From Chthonomonas sp. UBA2391 (lineage in GTDB: Bacteria; Armatimonadota; Fimbriimonadia; Fimbriimonadales; Fimbriimonadaceae), in NCBI GenBank assembly GCA_002343825.1, contig DDSL01000141.1:5796-35341 (forward strand): a DNA stretch of 29,546 nt, written 5' to 3'. The position numbers and the translations under genes are program-made. Below the pieces are notes generated by a model. The model worked only from the letters and a program-made list of their open reading frames with translations, did no database searches and had not been told where the DNA came from. Shown piece after piece: positions 7,219 to 15,868 of the stretch; position 1 is the first letter of the stretch; every line of letters starts with the position of its first letter.

Positions 7219-7680
7219 TTAGTTTGACACAGGGGCCGCGCCGATCCGCTTGAATTGGATGGGCTTACTGTCTGGGGTTCCGGGGATAAACCGCATCTGG
7301 TCGGTACCGGTGAACTCCACGGTCCCGACATCGGGCGACATATCGATCTTGGGCAGCTGTTTGATCAGCTGGGCTTTGGTGCTGGGGCTGTCGGGAAGGT
7401 ATTGGACGCTTTTTGGCGTGGCGGTGAGAGTCTTTTCGACGAGCGCCCAGTGGCCCCGCACGGTGCGCCGCCAATTCATCGACTTATCGAAGAGGTTGTC
7501 CTCGTAAGTGCCGTCTCGGTAGAAGGAGATCTCTCGCCGAATCCCAGGATCTTTTTTGCCCTTTTGGACGACGATCACCTCGGCCCACGACCCGACCAAA
7601 GGAGCGACTTTCGGCTTGCATCCGGCAACCGAGAGTCCTAGCGTGCAAGCGAGTGCGACCCAAACCCCAACGCGCATCAT
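7219..7680 (-). CDS. Small lipoprotein, lipocalin-like LVG-x-W type
   Basis: From ATG 7680 (or 7677) the product is about 153 residues: MMRVGVWVALACTLGL then lipobox SVAGC. The mature part starts KPKVAPLVGSWAEV, then F.RDGTYED, RGHWALVEKTL and PGTPDSKPIQFKRI. Landmarks match the downstream lipoprotein (LVG-x-W, DG-T/N-Y/F, G-x-W, PGT), supporting tandem paralogy. The frame extends to 7707, where its ATG would overlap the start codon of nth on the other strand. ATG 7680 is preferred because a GATACT -10-like box sits 6 bases upstream and the signal peptide then starts cleanly. First gene of the operon that ends with manC. Function unknown. Confidence 0.78.
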   Translation of the reverse strand: MMRVGVWVALACTLGLSVAGCKPKVAPLVGSWAEVIVVQKGKKDPGIRREISFYRDGTYEDNLFDKSMNWRRTVRGHWALVEKTLTATPKSVQYLPDSPSTKAQLIKQLPKIDMSPDVGTVEFTGTDQMRFIPGTPDSKPIQFKRIGAAPVSN

Positions 7681-7686
7681 ACTATG

Positions 7687-7692
7687 AGTATC
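7687..7692 (-). promoter_or_regulatory. -10 box directly before a lipoprotein start (leaderless type)
   Basis: GATACT on the minus strand, followed by six bases (CATAGT) and ATG 7680. At this spacing transcription would begin at or next to the start codon. No Shine-Dalgarno precedes that ATG. TTGGCA lies 14 bases upstream, too close for a standard -35. Confidence 0.4.
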
Positions 7693-7705
7693 TTTCGCAA
7701 TCTCC

Positions 7706-8386
7706 ATGCCAATTTTCGCCTCTTCGAGCCGTTCTCTTTCTGCGGAGTCTATCGTACTCGCACTCGAAGGGCTCTATGGGCAAGTGGTGGCGGACGATCG
7801 CTATGACCCCATGGAGGAGCTCGTGAGCTGTATCTTGAGTCAGCATACCAACGACAAGAACAGTTACCCGGCCTTTGACCGGATGCGCGCGCTTTATCGA
7901 AATTGGGCCGATCTGGAGCACGAGGACCCGTCCGTTGTTGCAAGCATCATCGCGAGCGCGGGGATGGCCAAGCGCAAAACCGAACTGATCCAGTCCTGCC
8001 TGCGGGCGATTCGAGAAGAGCGAGGGGAGTACTCGATCGACTTTCTAGGGTCGATGGCTCCGGAAGAGGCGATGGAATGGCTTCAGGAACTTCCTGGAGT
8101 CGGGCCGAAGACCGCCGCCTTAGTGCTCTGCTTTCAGTTTGGGATGCCGGTCCTCCCCGTCGATGTCCACGTCCACCGGGTCTCCCAGCGCTTGGGCCTG
8201 ATCGGTCCATCGACTGATGCCAACCGAGCCCACCAAGAATTGGCAGGATGGGTGCCCGGGCCCTTGGTGGAGCGATTTCACTTGGCCCTGATTCAACACG
8301 GGCGGGGGTTGTGCCGGGCCCGTCAGCCTCAGTGTTCGGCCTGCCCATTGGCGGCGGATTGCGACTTTGCTCGGAGGGCGGCATGA
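7706..8386 (+). CDS. nth: Endonuclease III family DNA glycosylase/AP lyase
   Basis: Base-excision repair enzyme that removes oxidised pyrimidines and nicks the abasic site. The 226-residue product has the helix-hairpin-helix LQELPGVGPKTAALVL with the catalytic Lys135, then VDVHVHRVSQRLGL with the catalytic Asp153. The four cysteines of the [4Fe-4S] cluster are at 203, 210, 213 and 219 (C-x6-C-x2-C-x5-C). All key residues are present. It begins back to back with the leftward lipoprotein operon. Its stop overlaps the next start in ATGA, so it is translationally linked to glnE. The assignment to Nth rather than another HhH-GPD glycosylase rests on the Lys/Asp pair and cluster spacing. Confidence 0.92.
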   Translation: MPIFASSSRSLSAESIVLALEGLYGQVVADDRYDPMEELVSCILSQHTNDKNSYPAFDRMRALYRNWADLEHEDPSVVASIIASAGMAKRKTELIQSCLRAIREERGEYSIDFLGSMAPEEAMEWLQELPGVGPKTAALVLCFQFGMPVLPVDVHVHRVSQRLGLIGPSTDANRAHQELAGWVPGPLVERFHLALIQHGRGLCRARQPQCSACPLAADCDFARRAA

Positions 8387-10908
8387 CTTTTCCAGAGGAG
8401 GTCTTGGGCTGGATCGCCACCTCGCCCGACCCCGAAGCCGCCCCTGCGCTCTTGGGCCGATGGTTGGATTCCTGTGTAGATTCGTCGACCGTTCTGGAGC
8501 ACCTGGTGGAGAGCGGGTCCCTCGGGCGGCTGTTGGTTCATGCCCTCAGCCTGAGCCCTTGGCTCGCCGACACCCTGGCTCAGAATCCGGAACTGGCGGC
8601 GCTGGCGACCGACCCCTTGATCCTGGCTCCCCCGGCGACTCCTGAGCAAGTGGTTCGGGAGGGGACTCTTCTCCTTCAAACCGCGAGTAGTCCTACCCAT
8701 GGTCTCGACCGATTGCGATGGCTGAAGCAGCAGCGGACGCTGGGCTTGATCCTTGCCGACCTCGGTCAGATCCACCCTGATGCGGTGATTTGGCAGGGGA
8801 TTTCGGACCTCGCCATCGGATTGACCCGGCTCGCGCGGGAATGGACGTGGAAGCAGATCGTCGAATCTCGCGGGGCAGATCCCAACTGCCCGGTGGGGGT
8901 CGTCGCCTTTGGAAAGCTCGGCGGGGGCGAACTCAACCATTCGAGTGACGTCGACTTCGTTTACGTTTTGCGGGACGATGCCGACGACGCCCTAGAACGC
9001 CACGGAACACGCTTTTGTGAATCGCTCGGGCGCGCCCTGAGCGACCGGATGGGGCGAGGGGCGCTCTACCGCGTGGACCTGCGGCTTCGGCCCTTTGGCG
9101 GAACCGGCCCGATCCTCGCTCGCCAGCGAGCAATTGAAGCCTATTACAAGAACTATGCGGAGCCCTGGGAAGTCTTGGCCTTGATCCGATCGGCCTGGAT
9201 TGCGGGAGATGCGGAAGGTGGGGAACGCTGGGAGCGGATGCGCGAGGAGACCTGCTTCAAGGCGACTCGCTCGGAGATGTTCTTCGAAGAGATCTTGCAC
9301 CAGCGCTCGCGAACCGAGCAGGGGGCTGACCCGAACGACCTCAAGCGCGGTTCGGGCGGAATCCGGGACATCGAGTTTTTGACCCAGTGTCGGCAGATGT
9401 TGCGGGGATATGGAGATCCAGCCGCGAGGGTGCGATCGACCCTCGCCGCGATCGAGGCCGACCCCGCTCTGGAGGCTCAGATGGGTCAGGATTACACAAC
9501 CTTGCGCCGATTGGAGCACCGCCTGCAGATTGTCCACGACACCCAAACCCACCTCCTTCACACTGATCTCGGGCGGCTGCTGCCAATCGCGCGGAGCTTG
9601 GGTTTTGCCTCATCGGAGGAGTTGATCGGGGAAGTGAACACCATCCGGGCTCGAACCCAGGCCAGGTACCGCGAGTGGGCCGACGGATTCTTGGCTGAAC
9701 AAGCGCCCCTGGTCCGGCTTGCCGAGGTTTTGGGACCCGAACATGCGAGCCTCCGGACCTGGGTTGCTCGGAGGGAGGATCCCGACTCGCTCGCATCGGT
9801 CCTGCTGACCAATCAGTCGAGCTTGGAGCGCGTCTCGCATGGGTTGCAAGTGGCGCCCGCGGTGATGGCCGACATCGACGCGATTCTGGTGGAGCAGGTG
9901 GTTAGCGGAGAGATCGAAGAGCCGATGCGCGTCCAGGTCCCCACCGAAGTCGACGCCCGGGCTGCGGGTCGGCTGAGGCGGACGACCCAAGCGATCAGTC
10001 TGCGCCATGCCTTTGGGATCGAGGCCAACCCGGGCCGGGTTCTGGCCGACTTATATGACGAAGTGCTCAAGCTCATCCTTGGCCCAGGATTGATCGGGAT
10101 CCGGCTGGGGAGTTATGCGACCGGCGACATGGGTCCGACCTCGGATGCGGACTTGATCCTCCTGATCTCTCCTGGTGCAGATCCTCTGGAAGCCGAGGTG
10201 GCGGCCCAAAAGCTGATCCGACAACTGGCCGAGTGGCAAGTGGGTGGGTCGAGCCTCCGGGTGGATTTCCGATTGCGGCCCGAAGGCGCCTCCGGCCGGT
10301 TGACCCGTACGCTCGAAGGCTTTCGGGAGTATGACCTGACCGCGATGGAGCCCTGGGAGCGGATGGCGCTGACCCGATCGAGCCTGCTTTCGGGCGATCA
10401 AGAGGGACTCAACGCGGTGCGGAAAGCGGCTATCGGCGTCCCGTACACGCCTGATTTTCATGCTGCGCTGATGAAAATGAAGCATCGGATCGAGACCGAG
10501 CGGCTTCTGCCGAGCCACGTCCAGCGGCACGTCAAGCTCGGCTGGGGCGGACTCTTGGATATCGACTGGGCCGTTCAAAGCGCCGTACTGGCCAAGGCTC
10601 CACAGGCCCTGCTCGGCGTGGGGGCAGACTTGGAATCTCTGCTTGCGGTCACAATTGATGCGAAAATCCTAAACATTGCTGAGAGAGACGAGCTTTTGGC
10701 GGCCTCTCGGCACCACCAATCGCTGCGCTGGCGGATCAGCGCCCTCGGATTTGAGCCGGACTTGATTCCCGAAAATCCGGATAGACTCGACACACTGAGT
10801 TCGGTGGCGGGCTTTATGAGCGGAAACGAGTTGTTGCGGCATGATCAAGAGATCCGCCGAGCGGTTCGGACGATCTCTGAAGAGGTTCTGAGCCGTCTTT
10901 CCACATAG
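8383..10908 (+). CDS. glnE: Glutamine synthetase adenylyltransferase / deadenylase
   Basis: GlnE attaches or removes AMP on glutamine synthetase in response to nitrogen status. From ATG 8383 (GGAGGG upstream, ATGA overlap with nth) the product is 841 residues, shorter than the ~950 of enterobacterial GlnE. The first nucleotidyltransferase domain has GKLGGGELNHSSDVDF near 177-192, followed by SGGIRDIEFLTQ of the linked helical domain. The second, near 575-594, reads GSYATGDMGPTSDADLILL: the metal-binding SDxD is kept, but the usual GKLGG/GRLGG is replaced. It is followed by WGGLLDIDWAVQS. The frame is open upstream to 8248, but that part overlaps nth and is not family-like. Neither glnA nor a PII gene is nearby. 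Confidence 0.92.
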   Translation: MTFPEEVLGWIATSPDPEAAPALLGRWLDSCVDSSTVLEHLVESGSLGRLLVHALSLSPWLADTLAQNPELAALATDPLILAPPATPEQVVREGTLLLQTASSPTHGLDRLRWLKQQRTLGLILADLGQIHPDAVIWQGISDLAIGLTRLAREWTWKQIVESRGADPNCPVGVVAFGKLGGGELNHSSDVDFVYVLRDDADDALERHGTRFCESLGRALSDRMGRGALYRVDLRLRPFGGTGPILARQRAIEAYYKNYAEPWEVLALIRSAWIAGDAEGGERWERMREETCFKATRSEMFFEEILHQRSRTEQGADPNDLKRGSGGIRDIEFLTQCRQMLRGYGDPAARVRSTLAAIEADPALEAQMGQDYTTLRRLEHRLQIVHDTQTHLLHTDLGRLLPIARSLGFASSEELIGEVNTIRARTQARYREWADGFLAEQAPLVRLAEVLGPEHASLRTWVARREDPDSLASVLLTNQSSLERVSHGLQVAPAVMADIDAILVEQVVSGEIEEPMRVQVPTEVDARAAGRLRRTTQAISLRHAFGIEANPGRVLADLYDEVLKLILGPGLIGIRLGSYATGDMGPTSDADLILLISPGADPLEAEVAAQKLIRQLAEWQVGGSSLRVDFRLRPEGASGRLTRTLEGFREYDLTAMEPWERMALTRSSLLSGDQEGLNAVRKAAIGVPYTPDFHAALMKMKHRIETERLLPSHVQRHVKLGWGGLLDIDWAVQSAVLAKAPQALLGVGADLESLLAVTIDAKILNIAERDELLAASRHHQSLRWRISALGFEPDLIPENPDRLDTLSSVAGFMSGNELLRHDQEIRRAVRTISEEVLSRLST

Positions 10909-10911
10909 TCT

Positions 10912-11517
10912 ATGGAGCTCGCTCTCTTTTTAGCCGGATCTTTTCTGATCGGATCCATCCCTTTTGGCTATCTGATTGCCAAGGCGAAAGGGGTGGACAT
11001 CCGCGGGACTGGGAGCGGAAACATTGGCGCGACCAACGTCTGGCGGACTTTGGGTGCCGGGCCGGGGCTTCTGGCTTTCTTTTTGGACATGGCAAAGGGC
11101 GCAGTGCCCGCCTACTTTGGTGGAGAGATGCTTGGGGTGGGTCCGTACGCCGTTCTATGTGGCCTCGCGGCAGTATTGGGTCATGTCTTTTCTCCCTGGT
11201 TAGGCTTTAAGGGTGGGAAAGGAATTGCGACTGGACTGGGACTCTTGATCGGGTCGGACCCCGTGATTGCCTCTCTAAGCTTAATGTGCTTCTTGCTCGG
11301 GATGATCTTCACAAGGATTGTAAGCTTGAGCAGCTTGATCGCCACCGCCCTGATGATGACGCTCAGCATCAGTCTAGGACGGGATCCGGTAGTGATCGCA
11401 GTGATGTGGCTCATGGGGATTGTTATCTTCAAAAAGCATTGGCCAAACATCCAGCGTTTGCGGCAAGGTACTGAACCCCAATTTCAGTTCAAGAGGAAGC
11501 AGGAGAAAGCTCCTTGA
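10912..11517 (+). CDS. plsY: Acyl-phosphate:glycerol-3-phosphate acyltransferase
   Basis: Integral membrane enzyme for the first acylation of phospholipid synthesis, using acyl phosphate made by PlsX. The 201-residue product has the family motifs GSGNIGATN (34-42) and GHVFSPWLGFKGGKG (90-104), with about five hydrophobic segments. Length is typical. It starts 3 bases after the glnE stop. Its stop codon overlaps the TTG start of the next gene, so it is part of the same operon. Confidence 0.95.
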   Translation: MELALFLAGSFLIGSIPFGYLIAKAKGVDIRGTGSGNIGATNVWRTLGAGPGLLAFFLDMAKGAVPAYFGGEMLGVGPYAVLCGLAAVLGHVFSPWLGFKGGKGIATGLGLLIGSDPVIASLSLMCFLLGMIFTRIVSLSSLIATALMMTLSISLGRDPVVIAVMWLMGIVIFKKHWPNIQRLRQGTEPQFQFKRKQEKAP

Positions 11518-12590
11518 TCCGTAAGCTGGACCGTTATGTCCTGCGAGAAATGGTCGTTCCATTCATCATCGGGACCTTGGCGGTTGTGCTGATGTTTCAG
11601 GCCAACATGCTGATTGCGCTCTTCAAGAACCTTAACTTGCGCAATGTTCCGCCGCTCGCGCTATTGCAGCTTCTGGTCTTGAAGACTCCGTTCTTTCTGA
11701 ACATGACTTTGCCGGTGGGGATTGCGCTCGCTTCTTCTCTGGCGATCTCTCGATTAACCCGTGAAAGTGAACTCACGGCGATGCGCAGTGCAGGGATGCC
11801 GATCCGCCGGGTGATTCGGCCCGTCTTGATCGCGGGAGTCGTGGTTTCGTTGCTCAACTTCTTTGTCGTTGAGCGATTGATGCCTCGAACGGAGTTCATG
11901 GCCCGCAAGCTGGGGAACGAGATCAACATGCTTGCTCTGGCCCCCGACCTCAAGAGCAACGTTGTTCTCTCGATTCAAGCTTATACGGTATCTATCGGTA
12001 CGGTGAGCCGGGGCACTGCTGAAGAATTAGCCCTGAGCGATGTTCTCTTGATCGAGCGCCGAGCTTTTGGACAAACGATGCTGATCACCTCCCCGCGAGG
12101 GACGTATCGGAATGGGAACTGGCGCCTCGAAACCCCCACCTTTCGACTTTTGAAAGGGGAAACCATGATCAGCGGAAAGACCGAGCGAGTACTGGAGATC
12201 TACGAACAGATCAGTGTGCCGGATCTCTTCGCCCAGCCGACGAACGAAGAGTTACCTCTGGACGAATTGCGTAAATCGATCCAGCAACTCCAGCGGATGA
12301 AGCGTGACACGAAGATGCAAGAGGTCACGCTCCATACCCGCTTTAGTGTCCCGGCTTCTTGCTTGATTTTCGCGCTAACAGGTCCACTTTTTGCCGTTTG
12401 GCTTGCGCGGAGCGGACCTTTTGTCGGCGTTCTTCTGAGCGTCGTCATGGTGCTTGTATACTACAACGCCTTTGTGATTTCGACCGAGATCGTGGGGCGA
12501 ATGGGATGGGCCCCACCTTGGTTTGCCGCTTGGCTACCAAACCTTATCTTTCTGATTCTAGGAGCGATTGCGCTTTGGAAAATCGAGTAA
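11514..12590 (+). CDS. LptF/LptG family permease of the lipopolysaccharide export ABC transporter
   Basis: YjgP/YjgQ-type permease of 358 residues. It begins IRKLDRYVLREMVVPFIIGT, the classic family N-terminus (a helix then TM1). It has further membrane segments near 60-80, 100-120 and three at the C-terminus from about 280, with a periplasmic beta-jellyroll-like region between. LptF and LptG pair with LptB to extract LPS from the inner membrane; which of the two this is cannot be said. The TTG start at 11514 overlaps the plsY stop and has AGGAGA 8 bases upstream. A downstream LptD-like gene supports an LPS export role. Confidence 0.92.
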   Translation: MIRKLDRYVLREMVVPFIIGTLAVVLMFQANMLIALFKNLNLRNVPPLALLQLLVLKTPFFLNMTLPVGIALASSLAISRLTRESELTAMRSAGMPIRRVIRPVLIAGVVVSLLNFFVVERLMPRTEFMARKLGNEINMLALAPDLKSNVVLSIQAYTVSIGTVSRGTAEELALSDVLLIERRAFGQTMLITSPRGTYRNGNWRLETPTFRLLKGETMISGKTERVLEIYEQISVPDLFAQPTNEELPLDELRKSIQQLQRMKRDTKMQEVTLHTRFSVPASCLIFALTGPLFAVWLARSGPFVGVLLSVVMVLVYYNAFVISTEIVGRMGWAPPWFAAWLPNLIFLILGAIALWKIE

Positions 12591-14848
12591 GGGGTGGGCT
12601 TCTCTTGCTGTTGATGGCTTCCGGAGGAGCTTCGGTGGCTTCACTTGCGCCACTCCGGGCTGGCTTTCTGCACGATCTGATCCTTGAAGCAAAAAATTCC
12701 CCCAAGACGGTTCAGTCGCAAGATCTTCCTAAGCCAGGACCCGGCGAAAATCGCTTTGTTCTGCGGAATATGGACCAGGGCAATCGCAAAGGTCGGAAGG
12801 TTGTGGGAGAGGGAAACGTTCAGTTCGAGTTCCGCGGGTATGTGGTGACCTGTGACCGGGTGGATGGCGATCTTGAAACCGAGATCTTTGTGCTTCATGG
12901 CAATGTGGTGGTGGTGGGAGATGGTCGCTCACTGACAGCCGAGCGCGTCATCGTAGACTTCAAGAATCGAACCTTTGAATACGACAAGGGTTGGGCCGAA
13001 GTGGAACCCGATGCGCAGAGTGGATTGACCGGGCCACTTTACGTGAGTGGAGATTCTGGGACGGGATTGCCCGGGCGTCTGACGCTGCGTGAGAGCTCGA
13101 TTACGACTTGTGATCGTGATGATGAGCACTTCCACTTTGAGGGTGAAGAAGTCGACACCATTGCCGGACGTCGGGCCGTTTTACGCCGCGTTAAGCTGAA
13201 GGTCTTGGGTAGGACGGTCTTGACTATCCCAACTCTCGTAATCCCACTCAATCGAAAAATCGAGCGATTTACACCAGAAGTGGGTCAGACGAGGGAAGAG
13301 GGATACTACATCAAGACGCTTTGGTCCACGCCTGGGCGCGGGGCCGATACCGTGAGTTATCGCGCGGATTACTTCACAAGACTTGGTGCCGGATTAGGGG
13401 TTGATCTGGACTATGAGACCCAAAGACTCGGTGGGTTAGCTCGCGCCTACTCTCTTTTTGGATCCGAAAGAACTCGTCTATTTAGTTCGGATCATCGGCA
13501 GGTGGTGGGTCGCTCGACGGTGACCTTCTTGGGTCAGTGGATCCAGAACAACTATCTCACCGATCCACTAGCACGGAACTACAGCGGGCGACTCAACTTG
13601 GTGACACCGACGGATCGTGGCCAGTTTCGGGTGACCTTGAATCGGAATAGCTCGAAGACTCCCGCGTTCGGCTCGCTGAACGAGAACTTTGGAGTCTCGT
13701 GGGATGAGCGGGTGACCAACTCGCTCAGAACAAATCTCAATCTCGACTACGGAATCAATCGTAGCAAGGGATTTGGAGCGTTATCTGAACGAAAGACAGT
13801 AAATGTGAGCTTCCGGGGTAACCAAGATTTGCGTAAGGGTGACGCGCTGCTGGAGTATCAGCGAGTCATTCCCGTTGGTGAGAACGTCAACTTCTTCAGC
13901 TCTTCGGACAAAACTCCGGTTCTGACACTCTCAACGGAATCACGAAAGTGGTTGGGGCGCTCGGAGAGAGACCGAGTTCCCGTGAAGCTGGAGTTTTCGA
14001 TCGGAGAGTTGATCGATTCGGTGCGAAGAAACCAAGTGACTAGGTCTCATTTCGAGATCCAATCTCAAAATCGGTTTTCGACCGAAGGAAGGCACGAGTT
14101 CAGCTACTCCGTTCTGGGTCGGCAGGGACTCTATAGTGACGACACGGCCCAATATAACTGGGGAGGAAACTTCAACTATAGCTATCTCTTTGGATCAAAG
14201 AATCGCTTTAACCTTAGGTATAGCAATCGCCGGCAGTTTGGCTTTACTCCTCTTGCCATCGACCGGATCGGTGAGAATAATGAGCTCCAAGCGGACCTCG
14301 CTTGGCAGGTCCTCAGGTCTTTGAGCCTTTCGGCTCAGTCGAGCTTTGACTTTGTTCAGTTTCGACGAAGCCAGACTCCGTGGCAAGGGGTTGGGCTCAG
14401 ATCGGATTGGAGGCCGAACAATCGTTTTCAGCTGCGAGCAAGTAGCAACTACGATACCTTTAACCAGGTTTGGAGCAACGTTCGATTCGATAGCGGTTGG
14501 CAGGTTGCCGGTGGCTTTCTTGGGATCGGGGCGAGATACGATGGATTGCGTCACACGTGGGGAGCCGTCAACATCATCGCCGAGCAGATCCGCTGGGGCA
14601 AACTGACGACCTCTGCCTTGCTGAACTATAACGGGTATCGAAAGCGCTTTGATTCCAGGCAGATTGCCTTCATCTATGATCTTCACTGCACCGAGGCTAT
14701 CTTGCAGATCAACGATCAGTCTGTGGGCTTTCGGCGAGGGACGGAAGTGAGTTTCTTCCTAAGGATCAAGGCGCTGCCTTTTGATACAAACTTTGGTACT
14801 GGTCGCCGGGGTCAACCGGTTGGCACGGGTACGGGAATCAATCTCTGA
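12575..14848 (+). CDS. LptD/OstA-like outer-membrane LPS assembly protein
   Basis: The frame is open from 12359, but this overlaps the permease gene. TTG 12575, 10 bases after AGGAG (12560-12564), gives a clean signal peptide (VRGGLLLLLMASGGASVASL) and a 757-residue product, overlapping the permease stop by 16 bases. Residues about 60-150 are an OstA-type beta-jellyroll (VVGEGNVQFEFRGYVVTCDRV, LHGNVVVVGDGRSLTAERV), as in LptA and the N-terminal domain of LptD. Then SSITTCDRDDEHFHF and RTVLTIPTLVIPLN match the LptD linker. The rest is rich in alternating aromatic strands, as in a 26-strand barrel. LptD inserts LPS into the outer leaflet. Only one Cys lies in the linker region, so the enterobacterial disulfide pattern is not kept. 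Confidence 0.85.
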   Translation: MENRVRGGLLLLLMASGGASVASLAPLRAGFLHDLILEAKNSPKTVQSQDLPKPGPGENRFVLRNMDQGNRKGRKVVGEGNVQFEFRGYVVTCDRVDGDLETEIFVLHGNVVVVGDGRSLTAERVIVDFKNRTFEYDKGWAEVEPDAQSGLTGPLYVSGDSGTGLPGRLTLRESSITTCDRDDEHFHFEGEEVDTIAGRRAVLRRVKLKVLGRTVLTIPTLVIPLNRKIERFTPEVGQTREEGYYIKTLWSTPGRGADTVSYRADYFTRLGAGLGVDLDYETQRLGGLARAYSLFGSERTRLFSSDHRQVVGRSTVTFLGQWIQNNYLTDPLARNYSGRLNLVTPTDRGQFRVTLNRNSSKTPAFGSLNENFGVSWDERVTNSLRTNLNLDYGINRSKGFGALSERKTVNVSFRGNQDLRKGDALLEYQRVIPVGENVNFFSSSDKTPVLTLSTESRKWLGRSERDRVPVKLEFSIGELIDSVRRNQVTRSHFEIQSQNRFSTEGRHEFSYSVLGRQGLYSDDTAQYNWGGNFNYSYLFGSKNRFNLRYSNRRQFGFTPLAIDRIGENNELQADLAWQVLRSLSLSAQSSFDFVQFRRSQTPWQGVGLRSDWRPNNRFQLRASSNYDTFNQVWSNVRFDSGWQVAGGFLGIGARYDGLRHTWGAVNIIAEQIRWGKLTTSALLNYNGYRKRFDSRQIAFIYDLHCTEAILQINDQSVGFRRGTEVSFFLRIKALPFDTNFGTGRRGQPVGTGTGINL

Positions 14849-15765
14849 TGAAACTGATGAAACCGCTCAAGAAGGGTGATTTGATCGCCTACATCGCCTC
14901 GAGCTCTCCCGCCGAGCAAGACCGGGCCCAGGCCTGCTTCGCGACGATGGAAAGAGACGGCTATCGCGTCAAGGTGATGCCCAATGCCTGGGGCCGGGAT
15001 GGGATGTTTGCGAACACCGACGAGCTCCGCGCCAAGGACCTCAGGGATGCCATCGAAGATCCGGAGGTGCGGATGATCGTCAATATCCGCGGGGGTTACG
15101 GTGCGGGACGAATCACTCCGATGGTTCCGTGGAGGGATTTGGTTTCAGCCGGAAAGCTGCTCTGCGGATTCAGTGACACGACCGCTTTCCATCTTGCGAT
15201 CCAAGCCCAAGGTGGAGTTTCCTTGCATGGTCCGGACGCCTTAGCTTTCAGCCGTGAGCGTCCAGCCTGGATGTGGGAGAGTTTTCACAACTCGCTGGTC
15301 GGTGGAGACCCCTTTGTTCCGAGCGCTCCGGCAGCCGAGCCCTTGGTTTCGGGCAAGGCAAAAGGTAGGTTGGTCGGCGGATGTCTTACTCTGATCTGTG
15401 ATGCGATTGGTACCAGTCGCGAGATTGATTGTAATGACGCGATCGTTGCTCTGGAGGACGTCGGGGAGCGGCCGCACCGGATCGACGCGATGCTGGTGCA
15501 CCTCCTGCAGGCGTGCGACTTGGGCCGAGCGGCGGGGATTCTCATCGGCGCGATGTCGGGGATCGATGAGAAGCGAGAAGACGATTTGGATCCGACTTGG
15601 CTGGAGATTGTGCGCGGATTGTTGGGCTCGCTGGGGGTTCCGGTGATGGTTCGGGCGCCCTTCGGCCACGTCCCGGCCTACCTCACGCTTCCTCTTGGAG
15701 CAGAGGTCGAGATGGACGCCGACGCAGGGAGATTGCGCCTCTCGAAGCCCTATCTAAAGGGATAA
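14848..15765 (+). CDS. ldcA: LD-carboxypeptidase (peptidase S66)
   Basis: Cuts the L-Lys/DAP-D-Ala bond of peptidoglycan tetrapeptides during wall recycling. The 305-residue product carries the S66 landmarks: RGGYGAGRI (81-89), the nucleophile Ser109 in GFSDTT, Glu203 in ALEDVGERPHRID, and His274 in GHVPAYLTLPLGAEVE. Length matches the family. The start ATG overlaps the stop of the LptD-like gene (TGATG), making it the last gene of the nth-to-ldcA operon. No signal peptide is seen, consistent with cytoplasmic action. Confidence 0.93.
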   Translation: MKLMKPLKKGDLIAYIASSSPAEQDRAQACFATMERDGYRVKVMPNAWGRDGMFANTDELRAKDLRDAIEDPEVRMIVNIRGGYGAGRITPMVPWRDLVSAGKLLCGFSDTTAFHLAIQAQGGVSLHGPDALAFSRERPAWMWESFHNSLVGGDPFVPSAPAAEPLVSGKAKGRLVGGCLTLICDAIGTSREIDCNDAIVALEDVGERPHRIDAMLVHLLQACDLGRAAGILIGAMSGIDEKREDDLDPTWLEIVRGLLGSLGVPVMVRAPFGHVPAYLTLPLGAEVEMDADAGRLRLSKPYLKG

Positions 15766-15868
15766 CCGGTGGAAAACCCACTGGAAAAAATTCGGGGAAA
15801 AAATTTGCGGCAATACTAGGGGTTGTGGCGTCTGTAGGTCGTTCGCCCCAAGATCTGGTGTTGACCCC

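Noticed and set aside
15766..15868. DnaA boxes or an origin in the A-rich gap before nrdR
   Set aside because: A-tracts are present but no TTATNCACA-type box is seen.
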